A stretch of 40,997 bases of DNA from JAWKTM01 sp041399085 (GCA_041399085.1 JAWKTM010000066.1:1-40997), one strand, 5' to 3'; numbered from the stretch's first letter, positions 27,933 through 37,571 are shown. The notes: generated from the letters alone by a model not told the origin. Program-made: numbers and translations.

Positions 27933-28245
27933 CGACACCCACCTCCGTTTCGACGAGAGAATTCCGTCGTAGACGAGATCAACGTGGCGGCTACGAATGC
28001 CGCCGAGTCGGGTGCCTGCCTCTCTGATGGCTGAATGATTACGGATTCAGCGTGGAATTGCAACAAGAAAGTTGAAAGACGGGAAAATTTTCGCGTGGCC
28101 GCCAAGCCTTGTCGGGAAGGGTGAATCGAAAAGAAAGCTCCGATAAGGCGGAGCACTCCAAATGCCCAACTCCTGGGGGCTCGCTTCGCTCGAACCCAGG
28201 CACTTTGCGCCCCAGGCACTCTAAGCGTTCAATTTTCACCAAGCA
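27933..28245. other. Intergenic region with a hairpin
   Basis: No gene is seen. Between the end of the peroxidase gene and the promoter side of the next - strand gene lies a GC-rich inverted repeat, CCTGGG (28172-28177) against CCCAGG (28195-28200) with an inner GAGCGAAGCGAG-type palindrome. It lies 46 bases after the peroxidase stop and may end that transcript, but there is no T-tract on the - strand. Confidence 0.4.
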
Positions 28246-29634
28246 TCAACGCATATCGACGCGGCGGTTGGCCAAGATTTGAAGGCCGGTGACGCTGGGC
28301 AGGAAGAAATAGTCGCCGCCGCGAGTTTCGACGAATCGCGGCAAGCCGGTCACGACATACGGCGGCGTGACGGTCCCATCGTCGCGTTTCGTGCCCGGGA
28401 TGACGAAGCGACCATCGCCGTCGTGGCTGCCCGTGATTGGGCACATGTCCTTGCCCAGGCCGAAGCTATTGCCGTTGTTCACCCACGAGTTCTGCACGAA
28501 CTCGAATTGCCGCTCGATGCTGGCATTCAGCGCCATGAAGATCACACCATGCTCGCCCGTGTCATCGCCGGGCGAATCGGGCGGGATGAGTTCGCCGTAA
28601 GGAAGTCCGCGGCGAATGATCCGGCGGCGGTTGGTCAACACGCCATTGAATCCCAAACCGTCGCGCGGATTCATGCGTCGGATGTGAGACGACAGCGGGC
28701 AGCGTTCGCCGTCGGGGTCGTCCGCATAGGTAAACGTGTTGTCGGACAACGTCGCTGGATTCTGGCAATCCGGCGAAAGCGTCAGCGGCGTACCGTCTCT
28801 CCAGCGGCCGACCAGCTTGGCCGCCAACAATTCGGGGTTGCCGAACTTGGCGCCTTCCAGCCGCAGGAATTCGCGGAACGACGCCACGTTCTGGTGCAAT
28901 TTGCGATAGACCATGAACGTGCCGTTGCGTGCCAGCGACAGCGGCTTCACGCTGGTCGCGGTCTCTTGTGCTTCGTCGGCGTGACCGAGCAAGAATTCGC
29001 CAGCCGCCAGCGGTTCCCAGCCCTTCTCGCTGATCTTGCCGATCCGCGTTCCCTGTGGATAGGGCGTGCCCTTCACGTAGGGATCGCTGATGCCGTCGCG
29101 AAAGCCGAAATGCTCCGTCGCACCTGGAAATGAAGCCGCTTGTTGCGAGCCGAGCTCCACGACGCCTCGAACCGCTTCGATTCGCTGCCGCAACCACACG
29201 GTCGCCGCGTCACTGTCGGCCGCGCTCAGCGCGCTCATGCCGATCCAAGCGTGGACCTTGTCGTATCGATCGTCGCGCCACATCAAGTCCCAGCGGCTCG
29301 GATCGCTGGCGTTGTCGTCGCCCAAAGTTCGGGCCCGGGCTCGCATGCCTTCCTGAAACTCGATCGGAAACGTGACCAGCGAATCGGCCGGCACATCGAG
29401 CGCCGCCAAGCCGCGATGCGTAAAGCCGATGTTGAGCGTCCACGGGGGTTTGATCATTTGGCCCGCGTCGTCGTAAGCCCACTGCTCCGACGTCGTCACG
29501 TGCGGCGTCAGCGCCTGCAACAGCTCGCGGCCGGCGTCGCCGTTGATGAACTGCACGAACGTGTAGCGGGCGAACGGATAGCGATAGCCCTTGATGATGT
29601 TGCCTTGGATGTCGTTCAAATCGAGCTCGGCCAT
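28246..29634 (-). CDS. DyP-type heme peroxidase
   Basis: A 462-residue peroxidase of the dye-decolorizing family (CDE superfamily). It begins with the typical LNDIQGNIIKGY block. The distal motif is GFRDG at residues 177-181 with the catalytic Asp180, and the proximal heme ligand is His317 in SSHIRRMNPR, followed by an RRRIIRRGLPYG segment with the distal Arg. The length suits the longer D-type forms. No signal peptide is visible, so it is probably cytoplasmic, or housed in a compartment through its C-terminus. It is the last gene of a three-gene - strand unit after two small paralogous proteins. Start ATG 29634 has GGGAGC upstream. The physiological substrate is unknown. Confidence 0.92.
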   Translation of the reverse strand: MAELDLNDIQGNIIKGYRYPFARYTFVQFINGDAGRELLQALTPHVTTSEQWAYDDAGQMIKPPWTLNIGFTHRGLAALDVPADSLVTFPIEFQEGMRARARTLGDDNASDPSRWDLMWRDDRYDKVHAWIGMSALSAADSDAATVWLRQRIEAVRGVVELGSQQAASFPGATEHFGFRDGISDPYVKGTPYPQGTRIGKISEKGWEPLAAGEFLLGHADEAQETATSVKPLSLARNGTFMVYRKLHQNVASFREFLRLEGAKFGNPELLAAKLVGRWRDGTPLTLSPDCQNPATLSDNTFTYADDPDGERCPLSSHIRRMNPRDGLGFNGVLTNRRRIIRRGLPYGELIPPDSPGDDTGEHGVIFMALNASIERQFEFVQNSWVNNGNSFGLGKDMCPITGSHDGDGRFVIPGTKRDDGTVTPPYVVTGLPRFVETRGGDYFFLPSVTGLQILANRRVDMR

Positions 29635-29715
29635 GGAAGCTCCCGGTTCTATCTGCCCGCAAGGAAAAGAGGCGTTGTTTTGTAATCCCTCGGTAATTTA
29701 TTCGCGGACGAGTCC

Positions 29716-30315
29716 TTACATCGTGCCGGGGCGCGGAATCGGGGCGTTTTGCATGCGTTCGGCGAAGGCCAGAAATTGTTGCTGGACCTGAGCCGGCGAT
29801 TGGCCTTGCAGCCGCGCCATCATCGGCACGAATTCGCGCTGAAGCTGCAAGGCTCGCAGCACGTCGCTCAACCGCGCGTCGGGATAATCGGCGAAGAACA
29901 GCGACGTCGTGATCTGGCAACGCGCGATGTATCGGCAGAACGCCTGCGAGTTGCCGACGCCCACCGGTTCGAATCCCACACAGTGCCGATAGATGGCGTT
30001 GAGCGTGTCGGGAATGTGTTCGGCCATCAATGCCAACGTCGTATCTCGATCGCCATCGAAGTTGGCCGTGAACATCAAGTACTTGGACTTCAAATGCTCT
30101 TCGTGAGCCGGATGGGCTTGATAAGGCACATCGTCGATCACCGTCCAACGACACAAATGCATCGTCGGGATCTTAGAGAATGGGCTGTTTCCCTCGCGAT
30201 CCAGCGAACCGAGGAACTCGCGAATCTCGGTCTCATGGGCCGGCGTGCGGCCGGTGTCGCGAATGATCGGCGACAGCGCCGTCAATCCGTAAGCTTGACC
30301 ACTGCGGTTCGGCAT
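29716..30315 (-). CDS. Protein of unknown function next to DyP, paralogue of its upstream neighbour
   Basis: A 199-residue soluble protein without signal peptide or membrane segment. Its blocks TMHLCRWTVIDD, KYLMFTANFDGDRDTTLALM and FCRYIARCQITTSLFFADYP can be laid on IHFARWVIIRRN, DYLLFCSNFNGTWDQYIDAF and FKHYIRANQLDTNYYYSAYP of the next gene upstream, so the two are paralogues. The alternation of short beta strands and helices recalls a ferredoxin-like (dimeric alpha/beta barrel) fold, the fold class of DyP itself; this is inference. It lies 81 bases before the peroxidase and probably acts with it. Confidence 0.65.
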   Translation of the reverse strand: MPNRSGQAYGLTALSPIIRDTGRTPAHETEIREFLGSLDREGNSPFSKIPTMHLCRWTVIDDVPYQAHPAHEEHLKSKYLMFTANFDGDRDTTLALMAEHIPDTLNAIYRHCVGFEPVGVGNSQAFCRYIARCQITTSLFFADYPDARLSDVLRALQLQREFVPMMARLQGQSPAQVQQQFLAFAERMQNAPIPRPGTM

Positions 30316-30349
30316 GGCTTCACATCTCCCGGCCCCGGTGATTGGTTAA

Positions 30350-30964
30350 CTAAGGTCCGCTGGCGCCCAAATCGTTCTGCACTTCATACAAGAACAACTC
30401 ATACTCTTCTTGAAATTCGGTGGGCGTCATCGTGCGGGCACGAGCGGCGAAGTCCTGAAACTTGGCAGCCAAATCCAACGCTCGCTTCACGTCGTTGGTT
30501 GTGGCGTGTGGATAGGCCGAGTAGTAATAGTTCGTGTCGAGCTGATTCGCGCGGATGTAGTGTTTGAAGGGCGTCGTGGGGATCGAACCGGGATACTTGA
30601 CCGACGACCCGAAGGCGCGATCCATGCCGATCGGGATCGCGTGCGAGAAAGCGTCGATGTACTGATCCCAGGTGCCGTTGAAGTTGCTGCAGAACAGCAG
30701 GTAGTCGTACTTCAAATCTTCCATCGGCTGCGATCGGTCGAGCCGCGGGAATGAGTTCCGGCGGATGATGACCCAGCGGGCGAAGTGGATGAACGACAAC
30801 CGCTTGAGGCTGTCGGCGTTTTCGGTAAACCATCCGAATTGCCGGAGAAAAAAGACCACTCGAAGCTTGAACGACGGCCACCAATGCATCGGCGACAGCG
30901 TCGTGATGGCCGATACGCGGCGATTTGTATTGACCAGGAACCGGTCGTTAAACGGGCGAGACAT
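30350..30964 (-). CDS. Protein of unknown function, first gene of the DyP unit
   Basis: A 204-residue protein, paralogue of the 199-residue product that follows after 34 bases. The N-terminal part (MHWWPSFKLRVVFFLRQFGW) is amphipathic and may touch a membrane; the core shows IHFARWVII, DYLLFCSNFNGTWDQYIDAF and NQLDTNYYYSAYPHAT. I know no function for this family. Its constant partners here are its paralogue and the heme peroxidase, so roles in substrate delivery, heme or peroxide handling, or a lipid-linked reaction are possible. The start is ATG 30964. Confidence 0.65.
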   Translation of the reverse strand: MSRPFNDRFLVNTNRRVSAITTLSPMHWWPSFKLRVVFFLRQFGWFTENADSLKRLSFIHFARWVIIRRNSFPRLDRSQPMEDLKYDYLLFCSNFNGTWDQYIDAFSHAIPIGMDRAFGSSVKYPGSIPTTPFKHYIRANQLDTNYYYSAYPHATTNDVKRALDLAAKFQDFAARARTMTPTEFQEEYELFLYEVQNDLGASGP

Positions 30965-31180
30965 CGAGGGCTCCAGCGAGATGAGGCGATCGGCAGAGCG
31001 AAGCTGGCGACTGTTGATCGGCGATGCGATTCGGGTCGCCTACAAGCTAGTGGCGGAATGCCGTAGCGTGCTTGTTCGAGTTTGCTTCCCCCCCGGCGTG
31101 CTGTCAAGCAATGTCGCGCGCGACGATATTATTGCCGGCCACAAGGCGACCGGCAGATGCGAATCTAGCCCAAAACGAGC

Positions 31181-31264
31181 GCGACGCGCGAGCGAGTGAA
31201 TCGCAGTGAGTGACGAATTCACTTGCTTGCGCTGCGTGCTCGTATATTTCCATCTGCCGCTCGC
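31181..31264. repeat. Imperfect direct repeat, copy 1
   Basis: An 84-base segment that opens GCGACGCGCGAGCGAGTGA and closes CATCTGCCGCTCGC. It matches the copy at 31441-31518 almost throughout, with a few small insertions, including the stretch ACGAATTCACTTGC and the stretch GCGCTGCGTGCTCGTATATT. Confidence 0.85.
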
Positions 31265-31276
31265 ATTGAAGAAGGC

Positions 31277-31407
31277 AACGCAAAGGCGAGGACGCCAAGA
31301 CGCAAGAGGATGTAAGCGGCGCGTGAAGCCATCCGGTGTCGCAAAACCTACTTCCCGTTCGCGTCTCTTCCGCCCTTGCGTCCTCGCGCGCTTCGCGTCC
31401 TTGCGTT
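31277..31407. repeat. Imperfect inverted repeat between the direct repeats
   Basis: Left arm AACGCAAAGG (31277-31286) with GACGCAAG (31299-31306); right arm CTTGCGTC (31375-31382) with CCTTGCGTT (31399-31407). Such GCAAAGGCG-type palindromes are common between genes in planctomycetes and may form a long stem in RNA or DNA. Confidence 0.55.
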
Positions 31408-31440
31408 TCAGCTCTTCCGCCCGTTCACCGAAATACGATC

Positions 31441-31518
31441 GCGACGCGCGAGCGAGTGAGTGAGTCGACGAATTCACTTGCTGGCGCTGCGTGCTCGTAT
31501 ATTTCATCTGCCGCTCGC
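31441..31518. repeat. Imperfect direct repeat, copy 2
   Basis: Second copy of the repeat at 31181-31264, in the same orientation, ending 116 bases before the Gfo/Idh start codon. It is a few bases shorter than copy 1 (loss near the GAGTGAGTGAGT run and one C in TTTCATCTG). Confidence 0.85.
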
Positions 31519-31634
31519 TTTCGCGGGCGAACCACCGCCGAACCGGCACTAGAACAACCCTGGCTGTTGGCTTATCTTGCAGCGGCGTTTTTCGGGAAAA
31601 TTCGACGCCGCTTATCGCTGGGAGCTTGTGCACG

Positions 31635-32723
31635 ATGGCCAACGGGTTTGGGATTATTGGTTGCGGGATGATCGCCAACTTTCATGCGAAGGCGATCGCC
31701 GACATTCGTGGAGCCAAGCTGGCGGCCTGCTTCGACATGTTTCCCGCGTCCGCCGATCGCTTCGCCGAGGCTCAAGGCTGCACGGCGTATCACGACCTGG
31801 ACGCCATGCTGGCCGATCCCAATGTGGATATCGTCACGATCTGCACGCCCAGCGGCGCTCACATGGAGCCGGCCGTCGCGGCCGCCAAAGCGGGCAAGCA
31901 TGTGATTGTCGAGAAGCCGCTGGAAGTGACGTTGAAGCGATGCGACGCGATCATCGACGCTTGCGAAAAGAACAACGTTACGCTGGCCACGATCTTCCCG
32001 TCGCGGTTCCATGAATCGTCACAACTGATCAAGAAGGCAGTCGACAAAGGTCGCTTTGGGCGGCTAACGGTCGGCGACGCTTATGTGAAATGGTTCCGCA
32101 CGCAACAGTATTACGACAGCGGCGCTTGGCGAGGCACTTGGAAGCTGGACGGCGGCGGCGCGTTGATGAACCAGGCGATTCACAGCGTCGATTTGCTGAC
32201 TTGGTTGATGGGCCCGGTCGTCGAGATTTCGGCTCACACGGCCACGCTGGCTCACGAGCGGATCGAAGTCGAAGACGTGGCGATGGCGACGTTGCGATTC
32301 GAGAACGGGGCGCTCGGCGTGATCGAAGCCACCACGGCCGCTTTTCCGGGCGCGCTCAAGCGGATCGAAATTCACGGCTCGGAAGGATCGGCCGTGTTGG
32401 AAGAGGAAGACATCAAGATGTGGGAGTTCGCCAAGAAAACCAAGGCGGACGAAGCGTTGCTCGAACGGATGCGGGGCAAGACGCAAACGGGCGGCGGCGC
32501 GGCCGATCCGGCGGCGATCGGTCACCACGGCCACGCGATGATGTTCAAGAACGTGGTCGACGCGATCAAAAAAGGAACAAAGCCAGCGGTCGACGGACAT
32601 GAAGGCCGCCGCAGCGTCGAAATCATCTTGGCGATCTACAAAGCGGCCGAGACCGGGCGAGCCGTTCAATTGCCGCTCAAGTCCGACCCGACGCTAAAGG
32701 CCAAGGCAACCGCGAAGAAATAG
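31635..32723 (+). CDS. Gfo/Idh/MocA family oxidoreductase
   Basis: A 362-residue NAD(P)-dependent sugar or cyclitol oxidoreductase. The N-terminus has the Rossmann loop GFGIIGCGMIANFHAKAI; the family signature VEKPLEVT is near residue 95; DGGGALMNQAIHSVDLLTW holds the catalytic His region. The start is ATG 31635, since the 48 extra codons back to 31491 read through the repeat and are not conserved. It is unlike wbpB in sequence and has backbone-like composition. Planctomycetes carry many such enzymes, often tied to breakdown of unusual sugars; the substrate cannot be told. Confidence 0.9.
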   Translation: MANGFGIIGCGMIANFHAKAIADIRGAKLAACFDMFPASADRFAEAQGCTAYHDLDAMLADPNVDIVTICTPSGAHMEPAVAAAKAGKHVIVEKPLEVTLKRCDAIIDACEKNNVTLATIFPSRFHESSQLIKKAVDKGRFGRLTVGDAYVKWFRTQQYYDSGAWRGTWKLDGGGALMNQAIHSVDLLTWLMGPVVEISAHTATLAHERIEVEDVAMATLRFENGALGVIEATTAAFPGALKRIEIHGSEGSAVLEEEDIKMWEFAKKTKADEALLERMRGKTQTGGGAADPAAIGHHGHAMMFKNVVDAIKKGTKPAVDGHEGRRSVEIILAIYKAAETGRAVQLPLKSDPTLKAKATAKK

Positions 32724-32749
32724 CCCTCGGGGCGATTCGACCCGAAGGG
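32724..32749 (+). terminator. Hairpin after the Gfo/Idh gene
   Basis: CCCTCGGG (32724-32731) can pair with CCCGAAGGG (32741-32749) with one bulged base, directly after the stop codon. No T-tract follows, so it is only a possible terminator between convergent genes. Confidence 0.35.
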
Positions 32750-32924
32750 AACAGCGGATGTTGCAAGCCCGGCAATCGCTGTTACAACCTTCGAGTCGAA
32801 TTGTTGCCGACGGTGGAGCGCGGCAGGCGGGCTCCCGGAGAATGGAAGGGACGCCGAGCGGCCTCAGGGCACATGGCTCGAATTGCCCTCACGGCCACAC
32901 GGCGCCGGCCTCGCCCAAGCTTAT

Positions 32925-33488
32925 TTAGTCACGGCCTCTTCCACGTCCTCGCCGGGAATCACCGTCCGTTTTGTTGTCGCTGCCGCGATCATCCTTGCGA
33001 TTGTCGTCGGCGCCCCGCCCACGATTCCGATCGTCATCGGACGAGTCATCGTCGTCCGCGCCCTTGTCATCGTTCACGTCGTGAGTCGCTGGGTCGTCAA
33101 CGCCTTTGTCGTCGTTCGCGTCATGAGTTGCCGGATCATCGTTCAGTCCATGTTGGTCTTCATTCAGCCGGCTGATCACGCTCATAACATCCGCTGGAGA
33201 GAACAATCCATCGTTGTTCACGTCGAACATGACCGCGTCGACGGCGGCGGCGCCGGCCGCGTTCGATTGGTTCAAGGCGTTAATCAACAGCAGCGCGTCG
33301 ACCGGGCTTACAGTTGAATCGTCGTTTACGTCCGCCCGCTCCGCTTTATGATGATGGGACGATTCCACTGCAATTTCCGCCGAACCTTCGGTCTCTGCGA
33401 TGTCATTCGGCTCGAAGGGCGAAGCCGATAAGGGTAGGCGAGCCTGCAAAGATTCCAGAAAAAGTCGGCGACGAGATCGGGTGGACAT
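32925..33488 (-). CDS. Exported dockerin-type protein with Asp/Arg-rich tail
   Basis: A 187-residue protein. The start is ATG 33488, with AGGAG upstream; the longer frame to 33740 has no support. The N-terminus MSTRSRRRLFLESLQARLPL is the basic leader plus LExLxxRxxL motif found at the start of many planctomycete surface proteins. Two dockerin/EF-hand-like repeats follow: DVNDDSTVSPVDALLLINAL and DVNNDGLFSPADVMSVISRL, with the D-x-N-x-D calcium loop. The last 80 residues are of low complexity: a tandem DDPATHDANDDKG unit, then Asp runs and RGRGxDD repeats, ending RRGRGRGRD. The tail may bind calcium or glycans, or mediate assembly. It is divergent from the sigma factor gene. Confidence 0.8.
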   Translation of the reverse strand: MSTRSRRRLFLESLQARLPLSASPFEPNDIAETEGSAEIAVESSHHHKAERADVNDDSTVSPVDALLLINALNQSNAAGAAAVDAVMFDVNNDGLFSPADVMSVISRLNEDQHGLNDDPATHDANDDKGVDDPATHDVNDDKGADDDDSSDDDRNRGRGADDNRKDDRGSDNKTDGDSRRGRGRGRD

Positions 33489-33738
33489 TGGCAACTCCTG
33501 GCGAAAAGTGAACGAGCAAAACATCGGGATTGAACGAGTTCTTGATAGCCCTGCTGGGCAGCGGTCTGGTCGTGCCGCGAATCGGCGTTCACATTCGAGA
33601 GTGGTGTTCGCGTCGCAGAACCGCCAAAGAAATTGCGACCCCGCAAAGAAAAACCATTTCGCGTATTTGCTGGGGATTTCTGGCGGACTTGTGCCCGCAA
33701 ACCGACTCTCCTTCCAGACCTCTCCTCCGAGATATGCC

Positions 33739-34335
33739 ATGTCGAATGCTCCTGATCCGCCAATTGACCCTGAGACCGTGAGTTCGGACGCAGCGTTGCT
33801 AAGCCGTTTTCGGCGAGGCGAGGAAGATGCGGCGACGGCCCTGTATCTGCGATATGCCAGGCGTTTGGCTCGGCTGGCAGAGCGTCAAACGGGATCGCAA
33901 TTGGCAACGAGGTTCGATCCGGAAGATGTGGTGCAGTCAGTGTTTCGCACCTTTTTTCGCCGTGCGGCCCAGGGGCATTACCAGATCCCGGAAGGCGACG
34001 AGCTTTGGAAACTGTTATTGGTGATCGCGCTGAATAAGGTTCGCGCTTGGGGAGAATTCCATCGAGCGGCAAAACGAAACGTCGATCAAACCGGGCCGCT
34101 GGCGGACGTGGATACGGAAACGAGCGACGACGAGCGCGCGCTTCGCACGCTGCGGATGACAATTGACGATTTGCTTGGAAAGATGCCCGAGTCGCAGCGC
34201 GAAATGATCGCCTTGCGGATCGAGGGCTGCGAAGTCAATGAGATTGCCGAGCGGACTCAACGCTCCAAGCGATCCGTCGAACGCACTCTGCAGGCTTTCC
34301 GCGAACGGCTGAACAAGACATTGCAGGCCGATTGA
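33739..34335 (+). CDS. ECF-type RNA polymerase sigma factor (planctomycete kinase-linked group)
   Basis: A 198-residue sigma factor. Region 2 reads LLSRFRRGEEDAATALYLRY to FDPEDVVQSVFRTFFRRA, and region 4 reads LLGKMPESQREMIALRIEG followed by the helix-turn-helix NEIAERTQRSKRSVERTLQA. The start ATG 33739 is chosen because homology begins soon after it. Its TGA overlaps the kinase ATG (TGATG at 34333-34337), so the two are translated together. In planctomycetes such sigma factors are encoded with a Ser/Thr kinase that likely controls them by phosphorylation, in place of an anti-sigma factor. Confidence 0.9.
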   Translation: MSNAPDPPIDPETVSSDAALLSRFRRGEEDAATALYLRYARRLARLAERQTGSQLATRFDPEDVVQSVFRTFFRRAAQGHYQIPEGDELWKLLLVIALNKVRAWGEFHRAAKRNVDQTGPLADVDTETSDDERALRTLRMTIDDLLGKMPESQREMIALRIEGCEVNEIAERTQRSKRSVERTLQAFRERLNKTLQAD

Positions 34336-37300
34336 TGTCCGAAGCTCCGATCGAACATACCGGTTCGTTATCCGTCGAAGCGGAATTAGAAGCGTTTGTT
34401 GCCGCGTATGAAGCCGCGTTGGCGCACGGTGCGGCTGAACTCGAACATTACTTGCCGCCGACTGAACATCCGCGGCATGTCGAGATTGCAGCCGAGTTGG
34501 TGCGAGTGGACTTGGAATGGCGGTCTTCGCGCAACGAAGAGTTTTCGCTGGACTCTTATCGATCGCTTGCCCCCGCAGCCTTCGATGATGCTGATGCGAG
34601 AGCCGCCATGGCGTTCGAGGAGTATCGGTTGCGACGTGCCAACGGCGAGGCGGTCGAACGAACTGACTATGAGCAGCGGTTCCGCATCGACGTAAAAGCA
34701 TGGCCGTCGTTAGAACTCGGGGCGACGAGAAATAACGCGACGGCGGATTCGTTGAAGCAGCGGGCGGAACGATTGCGTTGGCCTTCTGCCGGCGAATCAC
34801 TTTGCGGCTTCGAATTGCTGGAGGAATTGGGGCGTGGTGCTTTCGGCCGCGTCTTCCTGGCGCGTCAGCCCGAGTTGGCCGGGCGACCGGTTGCATTGAA
34901 AGCGACCGCGCGACGATCGGCCGAACCACAGCGCATGGCGAGACTTCGCCACACGAACATCATGCCGATTTATTCGCTCCACACGGCGGGCGAGCTACAA
35001 CTGGTTTGCATGCCGTTGTTGGGACGAACCACCTTGGCTCAACTAATGCAGCAAGATTCGGGCGCGTCGTCCGCGATCGGTTCGGGCCGCGAATTGGTTT
35101 CCACCTTGGCCAACCAAGCGAACGCAACGCAGGTTACGCCGGACGGCATGTCGGTCGTCGGCGATCCGCAGGCCGACGCCGCGCGCAGGAGTCTCGCGGA
35201 TCGCGACGCAACCGCAGCGCCAGGACTTCGGCGGGACGCGGCAATGACCCAACTAGCGCGGCTTGACCCGGTTCAGACGGCGGTTTGGATCAGCGCTCGC
35301 ATCGCCGCCGGCTTGGCTCACGCACACCAACGCGGCATCATCCACCGCGATGTGAAACCGGCAAACGTCTTGCTGAGCGAAGAAGGCGAACCGCTGCTGC
35401 TGGACTTCCATCTTGCCGACGATTTAGCCGCGGGGTTGCCGTCGGCATTGATCGGCGGCACGGCGCCTTACATGCCAGTCGAACAGTTGGACGCGTTCGC
35501 GGGGCACGGTTCCGTCGATCAACGTGTCGATGTGTTTGCACTGGGTGTGATTCTGTTTGAAATGCTGAGTGGGCGTCGGCCTTATGCGGATCAGCTTGAC
35601 GGTTCGCAGCTTGGGATCGAGACACTGCGGCGCGAGCGACAGCGCGCGCCCCATCGCTACGGAAGATGGCGCAAGGCGTTTCTCCGGGACTGGCCGCGAT
35701 CGTCGAACGCTGCTTGAGCCCGATCGACGCCATCGGTATGCTTCGGCCGTCGAACTGCACGATGACTTAACGCGACACCTGGAGCACCGCCCGCTACGTC
35801 ATGCCAAGGATCGTTCGCCTCGCGAGCGGTTGGCCAAGTGGAGTCGGCGTCATCCGCGGCTCAGTTCCGGCGCCATGCTCGCGGCATTGGCGGGGATTCT
35901 ACTTTTCGCGATCGGAGCCGCATGGTGGTCGGGACGCGAGTCGCTGCGGCGTGCGGCAGCATTGAAGGCGGTCGAACAGGTGGAGTCGACCACCACCGAC
36001 GCAACGGCGGCGTTGAACGTGCCGGGGCTTCCCACCGCCGAGTTGGAACGCCAGCTCGAATTCGCAAAGCGGGCGTTTGCTTCGGCCGAGTCGATGATCG
36101 CCACCAGCAGCCGCTACATACGCGCGGACGAGCAGACGCGATTGCAACTAGCCCGAGCCCAACTCGCCTACTTGTTGGCTGCTGGACACGCCCAGCGGGC
36201 CGCGCATAGCGGCGGATGAGACGACGCGCGAGGCCGCGTGGCATCAGGCGATTTCTTGGAACTCGTTAGCGGCAAGTTCAAAATCGCCGGGCGACGCGCC
36301 GCAAGCCGTCGTGCGGCAACGAGCCAGATTCTTGAAAGCGCAGGCGACGAACAAGGTGCGGCCGAGTGGCTGGCGCTGACGCGCGAAGGTCAGGCAAACG
36401 CGCCGGCGTTCGATGCCTATTTGCAGGCGGTCGATTGGGCCGCCGAAGGCGAAAGTGAGCGAGCCATCGAGCGACTGCGGCAAATCGTGTCCGACGCGCG
36501 CGCGACTGGAACGCCTGGTTCAGCCTTGGAAATTTGCTGGCTGACGCCGAACGATGGGACGAGTCTGCCGAGTGTTACACGATGTGCGTGGCAATTCGCC
36601 CGGATGTTGGTTGGCCCTATTTGCAACGCGGCGTTTGCCGTCTGTCGCAACAGGAGTTCGCGCGAGCGGAGTCTGATTTCACGTCCGCATTGGCCATCGG
36701 AAATTCAGTGGACTCGCCGAGCAGCCACATCGATACGGGCGAGCCACCAAAATCGTTGCTCGTCGCCCTTTGGAATCGGGCATTGGCACGGCGGGCCCGC
36801 AACGACTTGCCCGGAGCGATCGACGATGTTTCGGCGGCCCTGCGGTTGGCGCCGAACGAGCCACGATTGTGGCTGCTCCGCGCGGAGTATCGAACGGCAG
36901 CGGGAGAGCTCGACGACGCGACATCGGACCGAAAGGCTGGATTGCGACTGACGCCGAACGACGACATCGGCTGGGTTGTTCGCGGAGTCGCACGTCTTTC
37001 GGAAAACGATCCCACCGGCGCGCGACGAGACTTTGAGCAAGCCCTCGCCGTCAATCCGAACAACATCGCCGCGTTGCAAAACTTGGCACATGTGATGTCG
37101 GAGTATTCAGGCGAGATCGATCAAGCACTGGCCCTGCTCGATCGGCTCATCGCGATCGCGCCGACCGAACCGCACTTCGTCGCCAGTCGCGGCGTCCTGC
37201 TCGCTCGTGCCGGACGAATAAGCGAGGCCTTGCAAGAGGCCGCTGATGTGAACGAGACGGTTCGTTCGATTTCGGATCGCCCCCGAGCCGGAATGGCGAC

Positions 37301-37571
37301 CTACCAACTGGCTTGCATCCATGCCCTGGCCGCGAAGGCTTACGAGTCGAATCAAACGCCGCTCGAAACGGAAGGGGCGGAACAGCGAACGCTGGTGGAA
37401 CGTCGAATCGAGCAAAGGCAGCAAGACGCCTTAAAGCTTCTCGCCCAGGCAATAACCCTCGATCCCCAACTGCGGAAACTTGCCTCCAGCGATCCTGACC
37501 TAGCTTCGTTGCGCGAGCTGCCCGCCTGGTCGCAGACGCTGGAATCGCTCTCCACTCCCGCGAATCCGTAA
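34335..37571 (+). pseudogene. Ser/Thr protein kinase with TPR tail, frameshifted
   Basis: The kinase domain is intact in the first frame: ELGRGAFGRVFLARQ near residue 165, VALKAT with the ATP-site Lys, HRDVKPANVLL near residue 337, then LLDFHLAD in place of DFG and GTAPYMPVEQL. A loop of about 80 residues separates N-lobe and catalytic loop. The frame then breaks near 35650 (one C short in a C run), 35714, about 36200, 36333 and 36500 (a GC repeat). In repaired form it continues with SPGLAAIVERCL, EPDRRHRYASAVELHDDLTR, one membrane helix (about 35865-35930), and a periplasmic-side TPR region from ARDWNAWFSLGNLLADAERW to 37571. Full length would be about 1,080 residues. It could be a real mutation cluster or sequence error. 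Partner: the sigma factor just upstream. Confidence 0.75.

Larger units (their letters stand above)
30965..31634. other. Divergent intergenic region with direct and inverted repeats
   Basis: 670 bases between the divergent DyP unit and the Gfo/Idh gene. Open frames exist on both strands but show no motif and run through the repeats. The segment holds two copies of an approximately 80-base repeat and an inverted repeat between them, listed separately. Confidence 0.5.

Noticed and set aside
28279..29133. Long + strand open frame antisense to the DyP gene
   Set aside because: It mirrors the high-GC third codon positions of the peroxidase and has no recognisable protein features.
31040..31678. 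212-residue - strand frame across the repeat region
   Set aside because: It runs through both direct repeats and into the start of the Gfo/Idh gene, with low-complexity Arg/Ser composition; no support as a gene.
33400..33738. Longer N-terminus of the sigma factor
   Set aside because: The extra 113 codons overlap the divergent dockerin gene and have no conserved character; ATG 33739 fits the family start.
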